A DNA stretch of 64,000 nucleotides from Streptomyces sp. MJM8645 (lineage in GTDB: Bacteria > Actinomycetota > Actinomycetes > Streptomycetales > Streptomycetaceae). Each line of letters opens with the position of its first letter. Position 1 is the first letter of the stretch. Positions 30,415 to 39,245 of the stretch are shown here, in pieces. The position numbers were made by a program, and so were the translations under genes. The notes beneath the pieces were generated by a model. That model did no database searches. It worked only from the letters and a program-made list of their open reading frames with translations, and was not told where the DNA came from. The stretch spans positions 3,170,501-3,234,500 of the forward strand of contig NZ_LJJF01000001.1 of NCBI RefSeq assembly GCF_001625365.1, given 5' to 3'.

Positions 30415-30898
30415 CAGGGTCTCTTCTTCGTCCCGTGGCTGGTGCTGCCTCCGGGCGGCAGAGGCCTGCCGGGGCAACGCGAACGGCCCGGCACGCCGAG
30501 CGGCCGGGGGTATCCAGCCTACGCCGCGGCACGGACGCACACGCGGCGTACGGCCCGGCGGGGCCGGGCGGGAACGAACCACCGTCCGGGGCGACGAACG
30601 GCCCCGGACGGAGCCCGTGACCGGACCGCGACCGGACCGCGGACGAACCACTGGACGGAACACCGGACCGGCCGGTGGACGAACCGTCCGGCCCCTGGTC
30701 AGATTCGGCTCCGCGATCTGCCACGAACTGGACATACTCCTGTCACTGCCTGTCCATGGAGATCGCGCACCATGGTGAATGTGCCCGCCGCACCCAACCG
30801 TGGGGGATGGCTGTGGCGGCACTGTCGCACCCCCGATGGGGGTCGGAGGTGCGAGGCCGGGCGACCCTGGGTGGGGGCGCCCGCCCAAGCGCCGGGAA

Positions 30899-30929
30899 CC
30901 GTGGCGCCCTTTCCTGGAGGGCGCCACGG
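30899..30929. terminator. Hairpin of unknown partner
   Basis: A 12-bp stem (30899-30910 with 30918-30929) and 7-nt loop. No called gene ends here, so it may terminate an unrecognised short transcript. Confidence 0.5.
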
Positions 30930-31094
30930 GTCTCGGCCTCACTCGTGGTCGCCGCCCTGCCGGACCGCGTTCCGGCCCGCCGCCGCCACCAGGCGTGCGG
31001 CGACTACCGGCGCGACAGGTCGACGCCGTACCGCTCCTCTTCGATTCGCCGCCCCGGCCGGCTACCGGCGCCGGCCGATCGACCGCAACGCGAA

Positions 31095-31128
31095 GGCCCT
31101 GACCGCCCCAGCGGGAGCGGTCAGGGCC
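31095..31128 (-). terminator. Terminator of the DivIVA-like gene
   Basis: A 12-bp stem (31095-31106 with 31117-31128) with a 10-nt loop follows the DivIVA-like stop by about 50 bp. Confidence 0.75.
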
Positions 31129-31179
31129 CAGGACGCGAAGCTCACCCGGCTGATCGCGGGCGAGCCGCCGGCGCGGCGG

Positions 31180-32562
31180 TCAGCGACGCCGGTAGCTCAC
31201 CGTGTTCGGGGTGGCGTAGCCGGCGCCGTCGTCCACGATGACGATCTTCGGGATGATCCGGGTCTCGTCCTGCGGCTCCTTCTCGGCGCCTTCGCCGTCG
31301 CCGTCGGCCTCCCCCGACCGGGGCGGTCCGACCGGCTTCGGCGGCGCCGCGGCCGGCACGACCGGACCGGTCGCCACCGCCCCGGCGGGCGCGCCGGACG
31401 CACCGGACGCGCCGGAACCGCTCGCGGCCCCGGCGACGGAGGCCCCGCCCACGACCGGCATCCGCAGCCCGGCCGCCGGCTTCTCCCGCGCGGCCGGCGC
31501 GGTCGGCGCGGCCGACGCGGCCGACGCGACGGCCTTCCGCAGGTCGGCCACCTCGATCTCGCCGGTGTCCGCCTCCGAGTCCACCGGCGCCGCGTCCACC
31601 GGCCCCGCGTCGGCGACCGCGTCCGCGACCCGCCGGGCGTCCGCCGGCCCGGCGACCGCCGCCGCCAGCCGCTCCGGCTCGATGGCGCCGACCGCCGCGC
31701 CGGTGAGCGAGGCCAGCGTGGCCTTGATGTGGTCCAGGTGCTTCTGCACGGTCTCCAGACGGCCGTCGAACTCGCTCTGCTCGCGTTCGCTCGCCGCGTT
31801 GATCCGCTCGGCCTCCCGGCGGGCCTGCTCGATCAGCTGGTCGGCCTTGGCCTGGGCGTCGGTCTCCAGCTGCTTGATCCGGCCGAGCACGGTCTCCCGG
31901 TGCTGCTCGGCCTCCTTGACCCGGCGCTCGGCGGTCGCGGAGACCTGGGCGTCCTCGGCGTCGGCCTTGGTCTGGGCCTGGGCGAAGGTCTCGTCGGCCT
32001 TGCGGCGCAGCTCGGCGAGCGTGGCCTCGGCCTGCTCGCCGGCCTCGGCGGCGGCCACCCGCACCTTGGCGGCGTAGGAGGTGGCGGCGTCCCGGTCGCT
32101 GCGGCTCTCCCGGTCGGCCTCGGCCCGGATGCCCTCGGCCTCGGCGCGGGTGCGTTCGTCGGTGCGCCGGGCGGCCTGGTCGGCCTCGGAGCGGGTGGTG
32201 GTGGCGTACTCCTTGGCGGCGTGGCCGAGGGCCTGGCCGGCCTCGTAGACCTCGTCCCGGAGGTCCTCGGAGAAGCGCTCGGCCTTCTCCCGGACGGCGC
32301 GCGCCTCGTTCTGGGCCATCACCGCCAATCCGGCGGCCTGCTCGCTGAGCACCTCGTAGTCGGGCTCCGGAGCGTCCTCGGCGGCCCGGCGGATGTCGGC
32401 CAGCCGGGCCTCCATCTGCCGGAGCCCGGAGCCGAGGACGCTCAGCCGCTCCCACGCCTCGTCGCGCTGCGCGGTGAGGGCGGTGAGGGCTCGGTCGACC
32501 TGCTCGGGCGCGTAACCGCGCCGGGCAGAGGTGAAGCCGTACTCGGGGACGGCGTCGCTCAT
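31180..32562 (-). CDS. DivIVA-like coiled-coil protein
   Basis: The product has 460 residues. The N-terminus (1-40) reads PEYGFTSARRGYAPEQVDRAL, the DivIVA membrane/curvature-sensing signature seen in actinobacterial polarity proteins. Residues about 45-290 are a long charged coiled coil with Ala/Glu/Arg heptads. The last 150 residues are Ala/Pro/Gly-rich and end in YATPNTVSYRRR. Such proteins assemble at tips or division sites and are related to the Scy/FilP/DivIVA group; older annotations call some cellulose-binding proteins, which I do not support here. The ATG at 32560-32562 follows GGGGAAGAG. A terminator lies downstream, so it is monocistronic. Confidence 0.82.
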   Translation of the reverse strand: MSDAVPEYGFTSARRGYAPEQVDRALTALTAQRDEAWERLSVLGSGLRQMEARLADIRRAAEDAPEPDYEVLSEQAAGLAVMAQNEARAVREKAERFSEDLRDEVYEAGQALGHAAKEYATTTRSEADQAARRTDERTRAEAEGIRAEADRESRSDRDAATSYAAKVRVAAAEAGEQAEATLAELRRKADETFAQAQTKADAEDAQVSATAERRVKEAEQHRETVLGRIKQLETDAQAKADQLIEQARREAERINAASEREQSEFDGRLETVQKHLDHIKATLASLTGAAVGAIEPERLAAAVAGPADARRVADAVADAGPVDAAPVDSEADTGEIEVADLRKAVASAASAAPTAPAAREKPAAGLRMPVVGGASVAGAASGSGASGASGAPAGAVATGPVVPAAAPPKPVGPPRSGEADGDGEGAEKEPQDETRIIPKIVIVDDGAGYATPNTVSYRRR

Positions 32563-32766
32563 GGGCTCTTCCCCTCATGTCGCGGGCTGCGGAGCCCATG
32601 ATCGGACGGAACGGACGGATCCGGAACCGGTTCGGCGGCCGGGGCCGAAATCGGACGCCTGGCGGACCGGAATACGTCGAGGACTGGACGAATAGACCCA
32701 TCCTCTTGACCTATTTTGCGCAGATCTGGGCGAAACCCCAACGAGGCACAGCCACGACGGCATGCC

Positions 32767-32801
32767 GGAGGGGTCGTTCCAAACACCGGAACGACCCCTC
32801 C
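32767..32801 (-). terminator. Terminator of the deaminase-SUKH-4 fusion gene
   Basis: A perfect 14-bp stem (32767-32780 with 32788-32801) and 7-nt loop 28 bp past the stop codon. Confidence 0.85.
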
Positions 32802-32828
32802 CCACCTGCGAGGATCCGCGACAACCCG

Positions 32829-35366
32829 CTACAGCAGGCCGTCCCAGAACTGCTCCAGCAGCACGGCCCACCACGTGTCCGCGGTCTGCAGGGCCGCCGG
32901 GTCGATCGCGGCGAGCTGCGCCTGGAAGTCGGTCGTCCAGCGACCGGCCTGGTCCGGGGTCAGCCCGTACCGCAGCCGCCACATCCGGCCCAGCAGGGCC
33001 ATCGCGCGGACGAACTCCGGTACACCCGTGTTGACGAACCGGGGAGGCTGGCCGGTTCCGTCGACGTCCACGGCGACCACGTTCGCGGTGCCGTACTGGA
33101 CGCAGAGCTGGCGGCCGTAGTCGTTGCCGAGCACCAGGTAGCCGCCGAAGTCCGGGGCCGCGGGCAGACCGCGCTCGGCGGCCAGCTCGGCGAGCGTCGG
33201 GATCGGCCGGCCCTCCTGCGCCTGCGCCCAGAAGAACGGGCCGAAGTCGCGCGGCAGCCCCGCCCACACCAGGGACTGCGACACCGGCTCGGGCACGCCC
33301 TGGCGGGAGACCGCGCGCTGCTCGTAGCGGAACACGTTCTGACCGAAGGCCGCCCCGAGCTCCTGGGCGAGCTGCTGCGGCGGGAGCGGCGGCAGCGGCT
33401 GGACCGTCCCCGGCGCGGGCAGCGGCACCCGGGACGGGCGGACCCGCTGGGCCCCGGAGGCCAGCTGGTGCAGCTCGTCCAGGTGGTCGAGCAGCTCGGC
33501 CATGCCGGCCTGCCGGGACGCGTGGTCGCGGCCGTAGGCGGCGGTGTGGGTGAGCCGGACGTTCGGCCAGGACGCGGCGATCATGCGGTTGCAGTAGCCG
33601 CCCGGCAGGTCGCACGACTCCAGCTCGGTGTAGAGCTCCAGCACCTGCTCCGGCGGCACGTTCAGCCGCCGCAGGTCCTGGAGGATCTTCCACTCCGGGT
33701 GCGGGGTGCCGGGCTCGCTGCGGTGCAGCAGCTTCTGCTCGGAGCCGTCCGGGCCCCGGTAGCTGAGCGCGGCGAAGTAGCCGGGGCCGACCGTCGGCAC
33801 CCCCGGCGGGACGGCAGCGCCCTGCGGCACGCCGGGCACCGGCGCCGGCGGGACGGCCGGGGCCGCGCCGCCCGCGTTCGGGTAGCCGTACCCGGGCGCG
33901 GGCGCGGCGGGGGCCGCCGGACCACCGGGCGGCGGCGGGACGGCGGGGCCGCCGGACGGCGGGGTGCCCGGGTCGGCCGGCACGGCGCCCAGCAGCGCCG
34001 GGTCGATCGCGCCGGCCAGCTGGGTCGCCTCGTACGCCACGCCGGCGGCGGGCGCGGCCGGCGGAACCGGGGCGGGCACCGGGGCGACGGCCCCGCGCAG
34101 GCCCGCCGGAGGCGGAGGCGGCGGGGTCGAACCGGCCGCGCGGCCGCCGGGGCCGGCGGCGGGCGCGCCGGCACCCGGGGTGTGCCGCAGCCCCGCGGGC
34201 GGGGGCGGCGGCGGGGCGGAGCCCGGGTTGCGGCCGAGCGCGACGCCGTGCGCGCCCGGAGCGGACGCGCCACCGCGCAGCGCGGCCGGAGGAGGAGGCG
34301 GCGGGGCCGACCCCGGGTTGCGGCCGAGCCCGGCCTGCGGCGCCGGGGCCGGCGCCGGAGCAGCGGGCGGACCGCCCGGGCCGGGCAGGCCGCCGGGCGC
34401 GGCGAGCATGGTCGGCGCGTGCTCCACCGGCGCGGCCGCGGCGGGGGGCGCGACCGGCTGCGGGGCGGCGGCGGGCGGGGCCAGGACGGTCGGCGGCTGC
34501 TCCACCCCGCCGGGCGGCCCGGACGGCGCACCCGGCAGGCCCATCAGCCCCGGCACGGCGTCCGGCGACGCGAGCAACGTCGGCGCCGGCTCGACGGCCG
34601 CGGGCGGCACGGGCGCCTGGGCGGCGGGCGGCGGGACCGGCGGCATGCCGTAGCCGCCCTCCGGCGGCATCAGCATGGTCGCGGCCTCGGCCCCGGCCGG
34701 CGCGGGCGCGTCGGGCAGGTCGGAGCCGGTGGTCCGCAGCCCCTCGGGCATCAGGACAGTGGCCGCCTCGGCCCCGACCGGCGGCACCGGCACGGGGGCC
34801 GGGGCCTGCGGCGGGACGGCGAAACCAGCAGGACCGGCAGAACCGGACGGCACGGCGGGCACGGGCGGCACGGCGGGCGCCGCAGCGACCGGCTCGGCCA
34901 CCGGAACAGCCGGAGCCACCGGAGCAGCCGGAGCCGGAGCCACCTGGCCGCCCAGCCGCTCCGCCTCCGCCGCGATCGCTGCGGCCCCCGCCTCCTGCAG
35001 CCACTGCGGCGGGCTGAGCAGGAAGGACGTCGCCTCGACCGGCCCGGGCGCGGGCTTCGCCGCCCCCGCCGGGTTGGCCGCGACCGGCCGCCCGTACGCC
35101 TCCTCGTACTGCCGGACCACCTCGTTGACGGGCAGCGCGGGCCAGAGCGTGGTCGCGCCGGAGTCCCGGGCGATCACCAGTCGCGCCTCGCCGGCCGACC
35201 CGTCCCCCGCACCCGACGGCCCCGCCGGCCCGTCCCCGGGTGCCACCGCCCAGCAGACGAAGCCCAGGTCGAACTCCCGGACCCGTACCTCGCGCTGCTG
35301 CGGCTGCGGCACCCCGCCGTTGATCCACTCCTCGGCGAGCTCCTGCGCCTGCGCGTACGTCACCAC
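32829..35366 (-). CDS. Imm35-like / Pro-rich / deaminase-like / SUKH-4 fusion protein
   Basis: The product has 845 residues. N-terminus (1-95, TYAQAQELAEEWINGG ... RQYEEAYGR) resembles Imm35/YrhB immunity domains. A long Pro/Ala/Gly linker follows (about 115-515) with three near-identical PPPPPPAGLR blocks and several (A/P)T-x-L words. Residues about 520-640 look like a nucleic-acid/nucleotide deaminase: H556-P-E558 followed by C585-x6-C592 match the H/C-x-E and C...C zinc pattern of polymorphic-toxin deaminases. Residues about 660-845 are a SUKH-4 domain. No signal or membrane segment. The start is GTG at 35364-35366 or the next GTG; no good Shine-Dalgarno. It follows the WHH-SMI1 gene by 60 bp. 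Domain names are by motif recognition, not search. Confidence 0.72.
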   Translation of the reverse strand: MVTYAQAQELAEEWINGGVPQPQQREVRVREFDLGFVCWAVAPGDGPAGPSGAGDGSAGEARLVIARDSGATTLWPALPVNEVVRQYEEAYGRPVAANPAGAAKPAPGPVEATSFLLSPPQWLQEAGAAAIAAEAERLGGQVAPAPAAPVAPAVPVAEPVAAAPAVPPVPAVPSGSAGPAGFAVPPQAPAPVPVPPVGAEAATVLMPEGLRTTGSDLPDAPAPAGAEAATMLMPPEGGYGMPPVPPPAAQAPVPPAAVEPAPTLLASPDAVPGLMGLPGAPSGPPGGVEQPPTVLAPPAAAPQPVAPPAAAAPVEHAPTMLAAPGGLPGPGGPPAAPAPAPAPQAGLGRNPGSAPPPPPPAALRGGASAPGAHGVALGRNPGSAPPPPPPAGLRHTPGAGAPAAGPGGRAAGSTPPPPPPAGLRGAVAPVPAPVPPAAPAAGVAYEATQLAGAIDPALLGAVPADPGTPPSGGPAVPPPPGGPAAPAAPAPGYGYPNAGGAAPAVPPAPVPGVPQGAAVPPGVPTVGPGYFAALSYRGPDGSEQKLLHRSEPGTPHPEWKILQDLRRLNVPPEQVLELYTELESCDLPGGYCNRMIAASWPNVRLTHTAAYGRDHASRQAGMAELLDHLDELHQLASGAQRVRPSRVPLPAPGTVQPLPPLPPQQLAQELGAAFGQNVFRYEQRAVSRQGVPEPVSQSLVWAGLPRDFGPFFWAQAQEGRPIPTLAELAAERGLPAAPDFGGYLVLGNDYGRQLCVQYGTANVVAVDVDGTGQPPRFVNTGVPEFVRAMALLGRMWRLRYGLTPDQAGRWTTDFQAQLAAIDPAALQTADTWWAVLLEQFWDGLL

Positions 35367-35426
35367 GCCCGGTTCACCCCTGTCCCCATCCTCGTCGTCC
35401 CCGCTCGTTGCACCGCCGCGGCCACG

Positions 35427-36425
35427 TCAGTCCACCGGGACGGCCCGGGCGAACCCGCCGTCCACCATCAGCTCCGCGACCGTCTCCAGCTCCGGCGGGC
35501 TGCCGGCCAGCCGCAGCAGGAACGCGTCGAAGTCCTCGCCGCAGGGCAGCAGCAGCCGGGCGCAGCGGTCCTCCGGGGCCTCCGGCGCGCCGGTGTCGCG
35601 GGCGTCGTCGTACAGGTGGAACCAGACCGAGCCGGCCCGGTCGCCGCGCACCTTGAGCGCGACGATGCCGCCCTGCGCGTAGGCGACGCCCAGGTAGTCC
35701 TTGGTGAGGTGGTCGCGCAGGCACTTGTTGGCGTACACGACGTCCTGGGTGCCGTACTCCTCGCTGAGGGTGAGGAAGGGCTGGTCGAGCAGCATGCCGA
35801 GCTCGGTGTCCAGCGCCACCCCGACCGGGGCGCGGCCGCCGCCCAGCTTGAGGAAGGTGCGGTAGGCGCCGGGCAGCCGGTAGCCGAGGCGCTCCTCGGC
35901 GCGCTGCACCAGGTCCTCGGGGACGCCGATCGGGTCGCCGCCGTCCTTGGCCAGCGAGAAGTGCACGGGCCGGCGCTCCTGCAACGGGCGGGTGCCGCGG
36001 CGGGTGTGGTCGGCGGCGGAGGTGGCCAGGCCGGCGTGGTGCCGCAGCAGCGCCTTGACCTCCACCGGGACGAGCTCCATCCGCCGCCAGCCGGGGGCGG
36101 CCCGGCCGACCGCGTGGTGCCAGGTCCAGCCGGGCGGGGTGGCGACGGCGGTGTCCAGGTCGGCCCAGAGCGGGTGGCCCTGGGTGAACAGCGCGGCGTT
36201 GGCCGACACGTAGTCGGTCAACCGCAGCTCGTCCACGCCGAAGCCGTCCGGCGGGTCGGCGACCTCGGCCGCGGCGGCGGCGTACGAGCCGAAGTCCGGG
36301 TAGCCGTACTCGTCCACCCGGACCCCGGCGGGGTGTCGCTCCGCGCGGACCGGGTCCGGGAACTGCACCACCTGACCTGCGTACGCCGCGTTCGGTGCGG
36401 CGGCGACGCCGGGCCGACCTGTCGT
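35427..36425 (-). CDS. WHH (HNH/EndoVII) nuclease-like domain fused to SMI1/KNR4 (SUKH-1)
   Basis: The product has 332 residues. Residues 35-145 resemble WHH nucleases of polymorphic toxins: GYPDF (42-46), LTDYVSAN, and TPPGWTWHH (98-105) followed by MELVP (117-121) and HH (130-131). The family normally has His four after LVP; here Lys occupies that place, so activity may be lost. From about 163 to 320 lies an SMI1/KNR4 domain (GVPEDLVQRAEERLGYRLP), the SUKH-1 immunity fold. Toxin-type and immunity-type domains in one chain are unusual. No export signal. ATG at 36423-36425. It is the first gene of a two-gene unit with the deaminase-SUKH-4 fusion. Confidence 0.75.
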   Translation of the reverse strand, partial: TTGRPGVAAAPNAAYAGQVVQFPDPVRAERHPAGVRVDEYGYPDFGSYAAAAAEVADPPDGFGVDELRLTDYVSANAALFTQGHPLWADLDTAVATPPGWTWHHAVGRAAPGWRRMELVPVEVKALLRHHAGLATSAADHTRRGTRPLQERRPVHFSLAKDGGDPIGVPEDLVQRAEERLGYRLPGAYRTFLKLGGGRAPVGVALDTELGMLLDQPFLTLSEEYGTQDVVYANKCLRDHLTKDYLGVAYAQGGIVALKVRGDRAGSVWFHLYDDARDTGAPEAPEDRCARLLLPCGEDFDAFLLRLAGSPPELETVAELMVDGGFARAVPVD

Positions 36426-36535
36426 CATCTGGGAGCCCCCACTGGCTGCTGCAAATTCTCGAAGCGCTTGCTGGACACCAGCGTAGGGGGTCGTCTCCGG
36501 GCCCGGGCCCCCGCCCGGGAGAAGAAGGGGAACCG

Positions 36536-37684
36536 TCAGGGCCGCTGCCCGAGCGCCCCGGCCAGCACCCCGGCGACCCTGGCCTGCTGCGCCTCGGTGA
36601 GGTGCGGGTGCAGCGGCAGGCTGAGCAGTTCGCGGGCGGCCCGTTCGGCGACCGGGAACGCCCCCGCGCGGTGGCCGAGGTGACGGAACGCGGGCTGGAG
36701 GTGGACCGGGACGGGGTAGTGCACCCCGGTGCCGATCCCGGCGGCGCGCAGCGCGGCGAGGACGCCGTCGCGGTCCCGGCCGGAGCCGATCCGCACCGCG
36801 TACAGGTGCCAGACGTGCTCGTTGCCGGGCGCGGTGCGCGGCAGGGTCAGGCCGTCGAGACCGCCGAGCAGGGCGTCGTAGCGGGCGGCGGCGGCCCGGC
36901 GGGCGGCGTTCCAGGCGGGCAGCCGGCGCAGCTTGGCCCGCAGCACGACGGCCTGCAGCGCGTCCATCCGGGAGTTGAAGCCGAACCGCTCGTGCCGGTA
37001 CTTCTCGCGCGCGCCGTGGTCGCCGATCAGCCGGACGGCGGCGGCGAGTTCGTCGTCGTCGGTGAGCACCGCCCCGGCGTCGCCGTAGCCCCCGAGGTTC
37101 TTGCCCGGGTAGAAGCTGGTGGCCGCGATCCGCCCGTAGCCGGCGCGCCCGTGCTGCCGGGCGCCCTGGGACTGCGCCGCGTCCTCCACCACCGGCCGTC
37201 CGTCGGCCAGTTCCAGCAGCGGCCCCATCGGGGCGAGCTGGCCGTTCAAGTGGACGGGCAGCAGTGCGACCGCGCCGGGCAGCGCCTCGGCGGCCCGCTC
37301 GGGGTCGATCAGCAGGTGCGCCGGGTCGGCGTCGACCAGCACCGGGCGCAGCCCGGCCCGCTGCACGGCCTCGGCGGTGGCGACGAAGGTGTTGGCGGGC
37401 AGCACGACCCCGCCGCCGGGCGGCAGGTCGAGGGCACGCAGGGCGAGTTCGAGGGCGTCGGTGCCGTTGCCGGCGCCCACGCAGTGCCGGGCGCCGGTGA
37501 AGTCGGCGTACTCCCGCTCGAAGCCGTCCACTTCGGGGCCCTTGACGTAGCCGCCGGAGGCGAGCACCCGGTCGAAGCCGGCCCGGACCTCGGCCGCGAC
37601 CTCGGCGTGCGCGGCCGCCAGGTCGACCAACGGGATCGAGTCGGCCGGCGGGATCGGGCCGACCGGCGGGATGCCGGCGCTCAC
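36536..37684 (-). CDS. DegT/DnrJ/EryC1-type sugar aminotransferase
   Basis: The product has 382 residues. It is a PLP aminotransferase acting on nucleotide-bound keto-sugars. PLAD-like start IPLVDLAAAHAEVAAEV, GNGTDALELAL for cofactor phosphate, the Asp pair in VVEDAAQSQGA, and the PLP lysine in SFYPGKNLGGYGD are all seen. GTG at 37682-37684 overlaps the oxidoreductase stop by four bases (GTGA), so translation is coupled. With its partner it forms the pair used to make 3-amino-3-deoxy sugars (WlbA/WlbE or antibiotic amino-sugar type): the partner oxidises C3 and this enzyme adds the amine. The final sugar is unknown; no glycosyltransferase is adjacent. Confidence 0.88.
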   Translation of the reverse strand: MSAGIPPVGPIPPADSIPLVDLAAAHAEVAAEVRAGFDRVLASGGYVKGPEVDGFEREYADFTGARHCVGAGNGTDALELALRALDLPPGGGVVLPANTFVATAEAVQRAGLRPVLVDADPAHLLIDPERAAEALPGAVALLPVHLNGQLAPMGPLLELADGRPVVEDAAQSQGARQHGRAGYGRIAATSFYPGKNLGGYGDAGAVLTDDDELAAAVRLIGDHGAREKYRHERFGFNSRMDALQAVVLRAKLRRLPAWNAARRAAAARYDALLGGLDGLTLPRTAPGNEHVWHLYAVRIGSGRDRDGVLAALRAAGIGTGVHYPVPVHLQPAFRHLGHRAGAFPVAERAARELLSLPLHPHLTEAQQARVAGVLAGALGQRP

Positions 37685-38865
37685 CGGGCGCCCGCCCGGT
37701 CCCCGGACCCCACCGGGACGGTGGCACCGCCGAGTTCGAGGCTGAGCGAGGCCGCCTCCAGCAGCTGGAGCACCCGCACCCCGGCCCGGCCGTCGGTGAG
37801 CGGGGCCCGGCGCTCGGTGATCGCGGCGGCGAACTCGGCCATCACGTTGCGCAGCGCCTCCTGCTCGACCAGTGCGGGCGCGACCATCTCGCCGACCCGG
37901 TAGGAGATCAGCGCCCGGTGCCGGATCGCGTCGGTCAGCTGGTCGGGCGGGGTGAGGTCGACGCCGCGGTCGTGCACGGCCAGCCGGGCCTGCGGGTTGA
38001 GGTCGTCCCAGACCAGGGTGCGCCGGGAGCCGCCGATCAGCGTGGTGCGGACCTTCGTCGGGGAGAGCCAGTTGACGTGGCAGTGGGCCAGCGCGCCGTT
38101 GCTCAGCCGGACCGTCAGGTACGCCACGCAGGCCCGGCCGGCGCCGATCGGGTCGGCGCCCTGGGCGGACACCCCGACCGGTTCGACGCCGGGCGGCAGC
38201 ACGAAGTCGAGGATCGACAGGTCGTGCGGGGCGAGGTCCCACAGCACGTCCACGTCGGGCTGCACCAGGCCGAGGTTGATCCGCACCGAGTCGAAGAACT
38301 GGATGTCGCCGATCTCGCCGCCGTGCACCAGCTCGCGGATCCGGCGCACCACCGGGGTGTAGCAGAAGGTGTGGTCGCACATCAGCACCAGCCCGCTGCG
38401 CTCGGCCAGGTCGACCAGTTCGGCGGCCTCGGCGGCCGAGGTGGTGATCGGCTTCTCCACCAGCACGTGCTTGCCGGCCTCCAGCGCGGCCCGCACCAGC
38501 CGGTAGTGCGCGGCCGCGGGCGTGGCCACCGCGACCGCCCCGACCCGCTCGTCGTCGAGCACCCGCCGGTAGGAGCCGGTCGCCCGGACGGTGCTGTACT
38601 CCCCCAGCACGGCACGGGCCTTGGCCTCGTCCAGGTCGCACAGCCAGTGCAGCCGCAGCGCCGGGGTGTCCTGCGCGTTGCGGACCAGCTTCGGGCCCCA
38701 GTAGCCGGCCCCGACCACCGCGAGGCCCACCGGGCGTTCCGGTGCCGGCCGGGGCGGTTCGCCCGGCGTGGGCACGTGCCCACCGGGCGCCTGGTTGGCG
38801 GCCTGCGCGTCCCAGGCCCCCGACCGCTGCCGCGGCCCGTTCCGACCGGGCTGCTCCGACGTCAT
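37681..38865 (-). CDS. Gfo/Idh/MocA-family sugar oxidoreductase
   Basis: The product has 394 residues. After a disordered N-terminal 45 residues comes the NAD Rossmann motif VVGAGYWGPKLVRN, ATPAAAHYRLVRAALEAGKH, the EKP motif in LVEKPITTS, and the DLAPHDLSI loop with the catalytic His region. It should oxidise C3 of a nucleotide sugar for the aminotransferase encoded by the overlapping next gene. ATG at 38863-38865 is preceded by GAAGGGG. The gene is divergent from the YwqJ-type deaminase gene; 380 bp separate them. Confidence 0.88.
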   Translation of the reverse strand: MTSEQPGRNGPRQRSGAWDAQAANQAPGGHVPTPGEPPRPAPERPVGLAVVGAGYWGPKLVRNAQDTPALRLHWLCDLDEAKARAVLGEYSTVRATGSYRRVLDDERVGAVAVATPAAAHYRLVRAALEAGKHVLVEKPITTSAAEAAELVDLAERSGLVLMCDHTFCYTPVVRRIRELVHGGEIGDIQFFDSVRINLGLVQPDVDVLWDLAPHDLSILDFVLPPGVEPVGVSAQGADPIGAGRACVAYLTVRLSNGALAHCHVNWLSPTKVRTTLIGGSRRTLVWDDLNPQARLAVHDRGVDLTPPDQLTDAIRHRALISYRVGEMVAPALVEQEALRNVMAEFAAAITERRAPLTDGRAGVRVLQLLEAASLSLELGGATVPVGSGDRAGAR

Positions 38866-39245
38866 CCACGAGCCCCTTCGCTCCGCCGCCGGGGCGGGCT
38901 CGGGCCCACCCCGACGGCCCCAACGTCCGGCGCGGGCACCGGGTCCGGCCCCGTCCGCGCGTCCGCGGGCGGTCGGCCGGATCCCCTTCGGCCTCGCTGC
39001 CGGAACGGTACCGGCCGTGCCCCCGGCCCGGAGGTGGTTTCGGGAAATCAGCGGACAAGTCGTGACGACGGTGTGCGGATCCGGCCCCGGTCCGGCGAGG
39101 ATCGGGTGACGGCCCGGCCGGTCCCGCACGGTCGTTCGTCCGCCCCCGCACCCCGGTTGTGCGGATGTCGGTGTCGTTTGACAGGCTTGCCCCGGACCGT
39201 CCCACCGGTCCTTCCGTCAGCGGGAACAGAGGAGGAGGACGACGC
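38866..39245. other. Divergent promoter region
   Basis: No gene is seen. It separates the amino-sugar pair (minus) from the deaminase/SUKH-3 pair (plus). TTGACA at 39178-39183 is a possible -35 for the plus strand, without a clear -10 partner. Confidence 0.45.

Larger units (their letters stand above)
30415..31179. other. 765-bp gap between mfd and the DivIVA-like gene
   Basis: No protein gene is supported. GGACGAAC-like words recur several times between 30540 and 30700. A 12-bp perfect hairpin lies at 30899-30929, and a second, the terminator of the DivIVA-like gene, at 31095-31128. A small RNA or short peptide between 30760 and 30930 is possible but unproven. Confidence 0.45.

Noticed and set aside
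32577..36683. A 1368-codon + strand frame over the SUKH genes
   Set aside because: Antisense to the two fusion proteins; product is Arg/Gly-rich.
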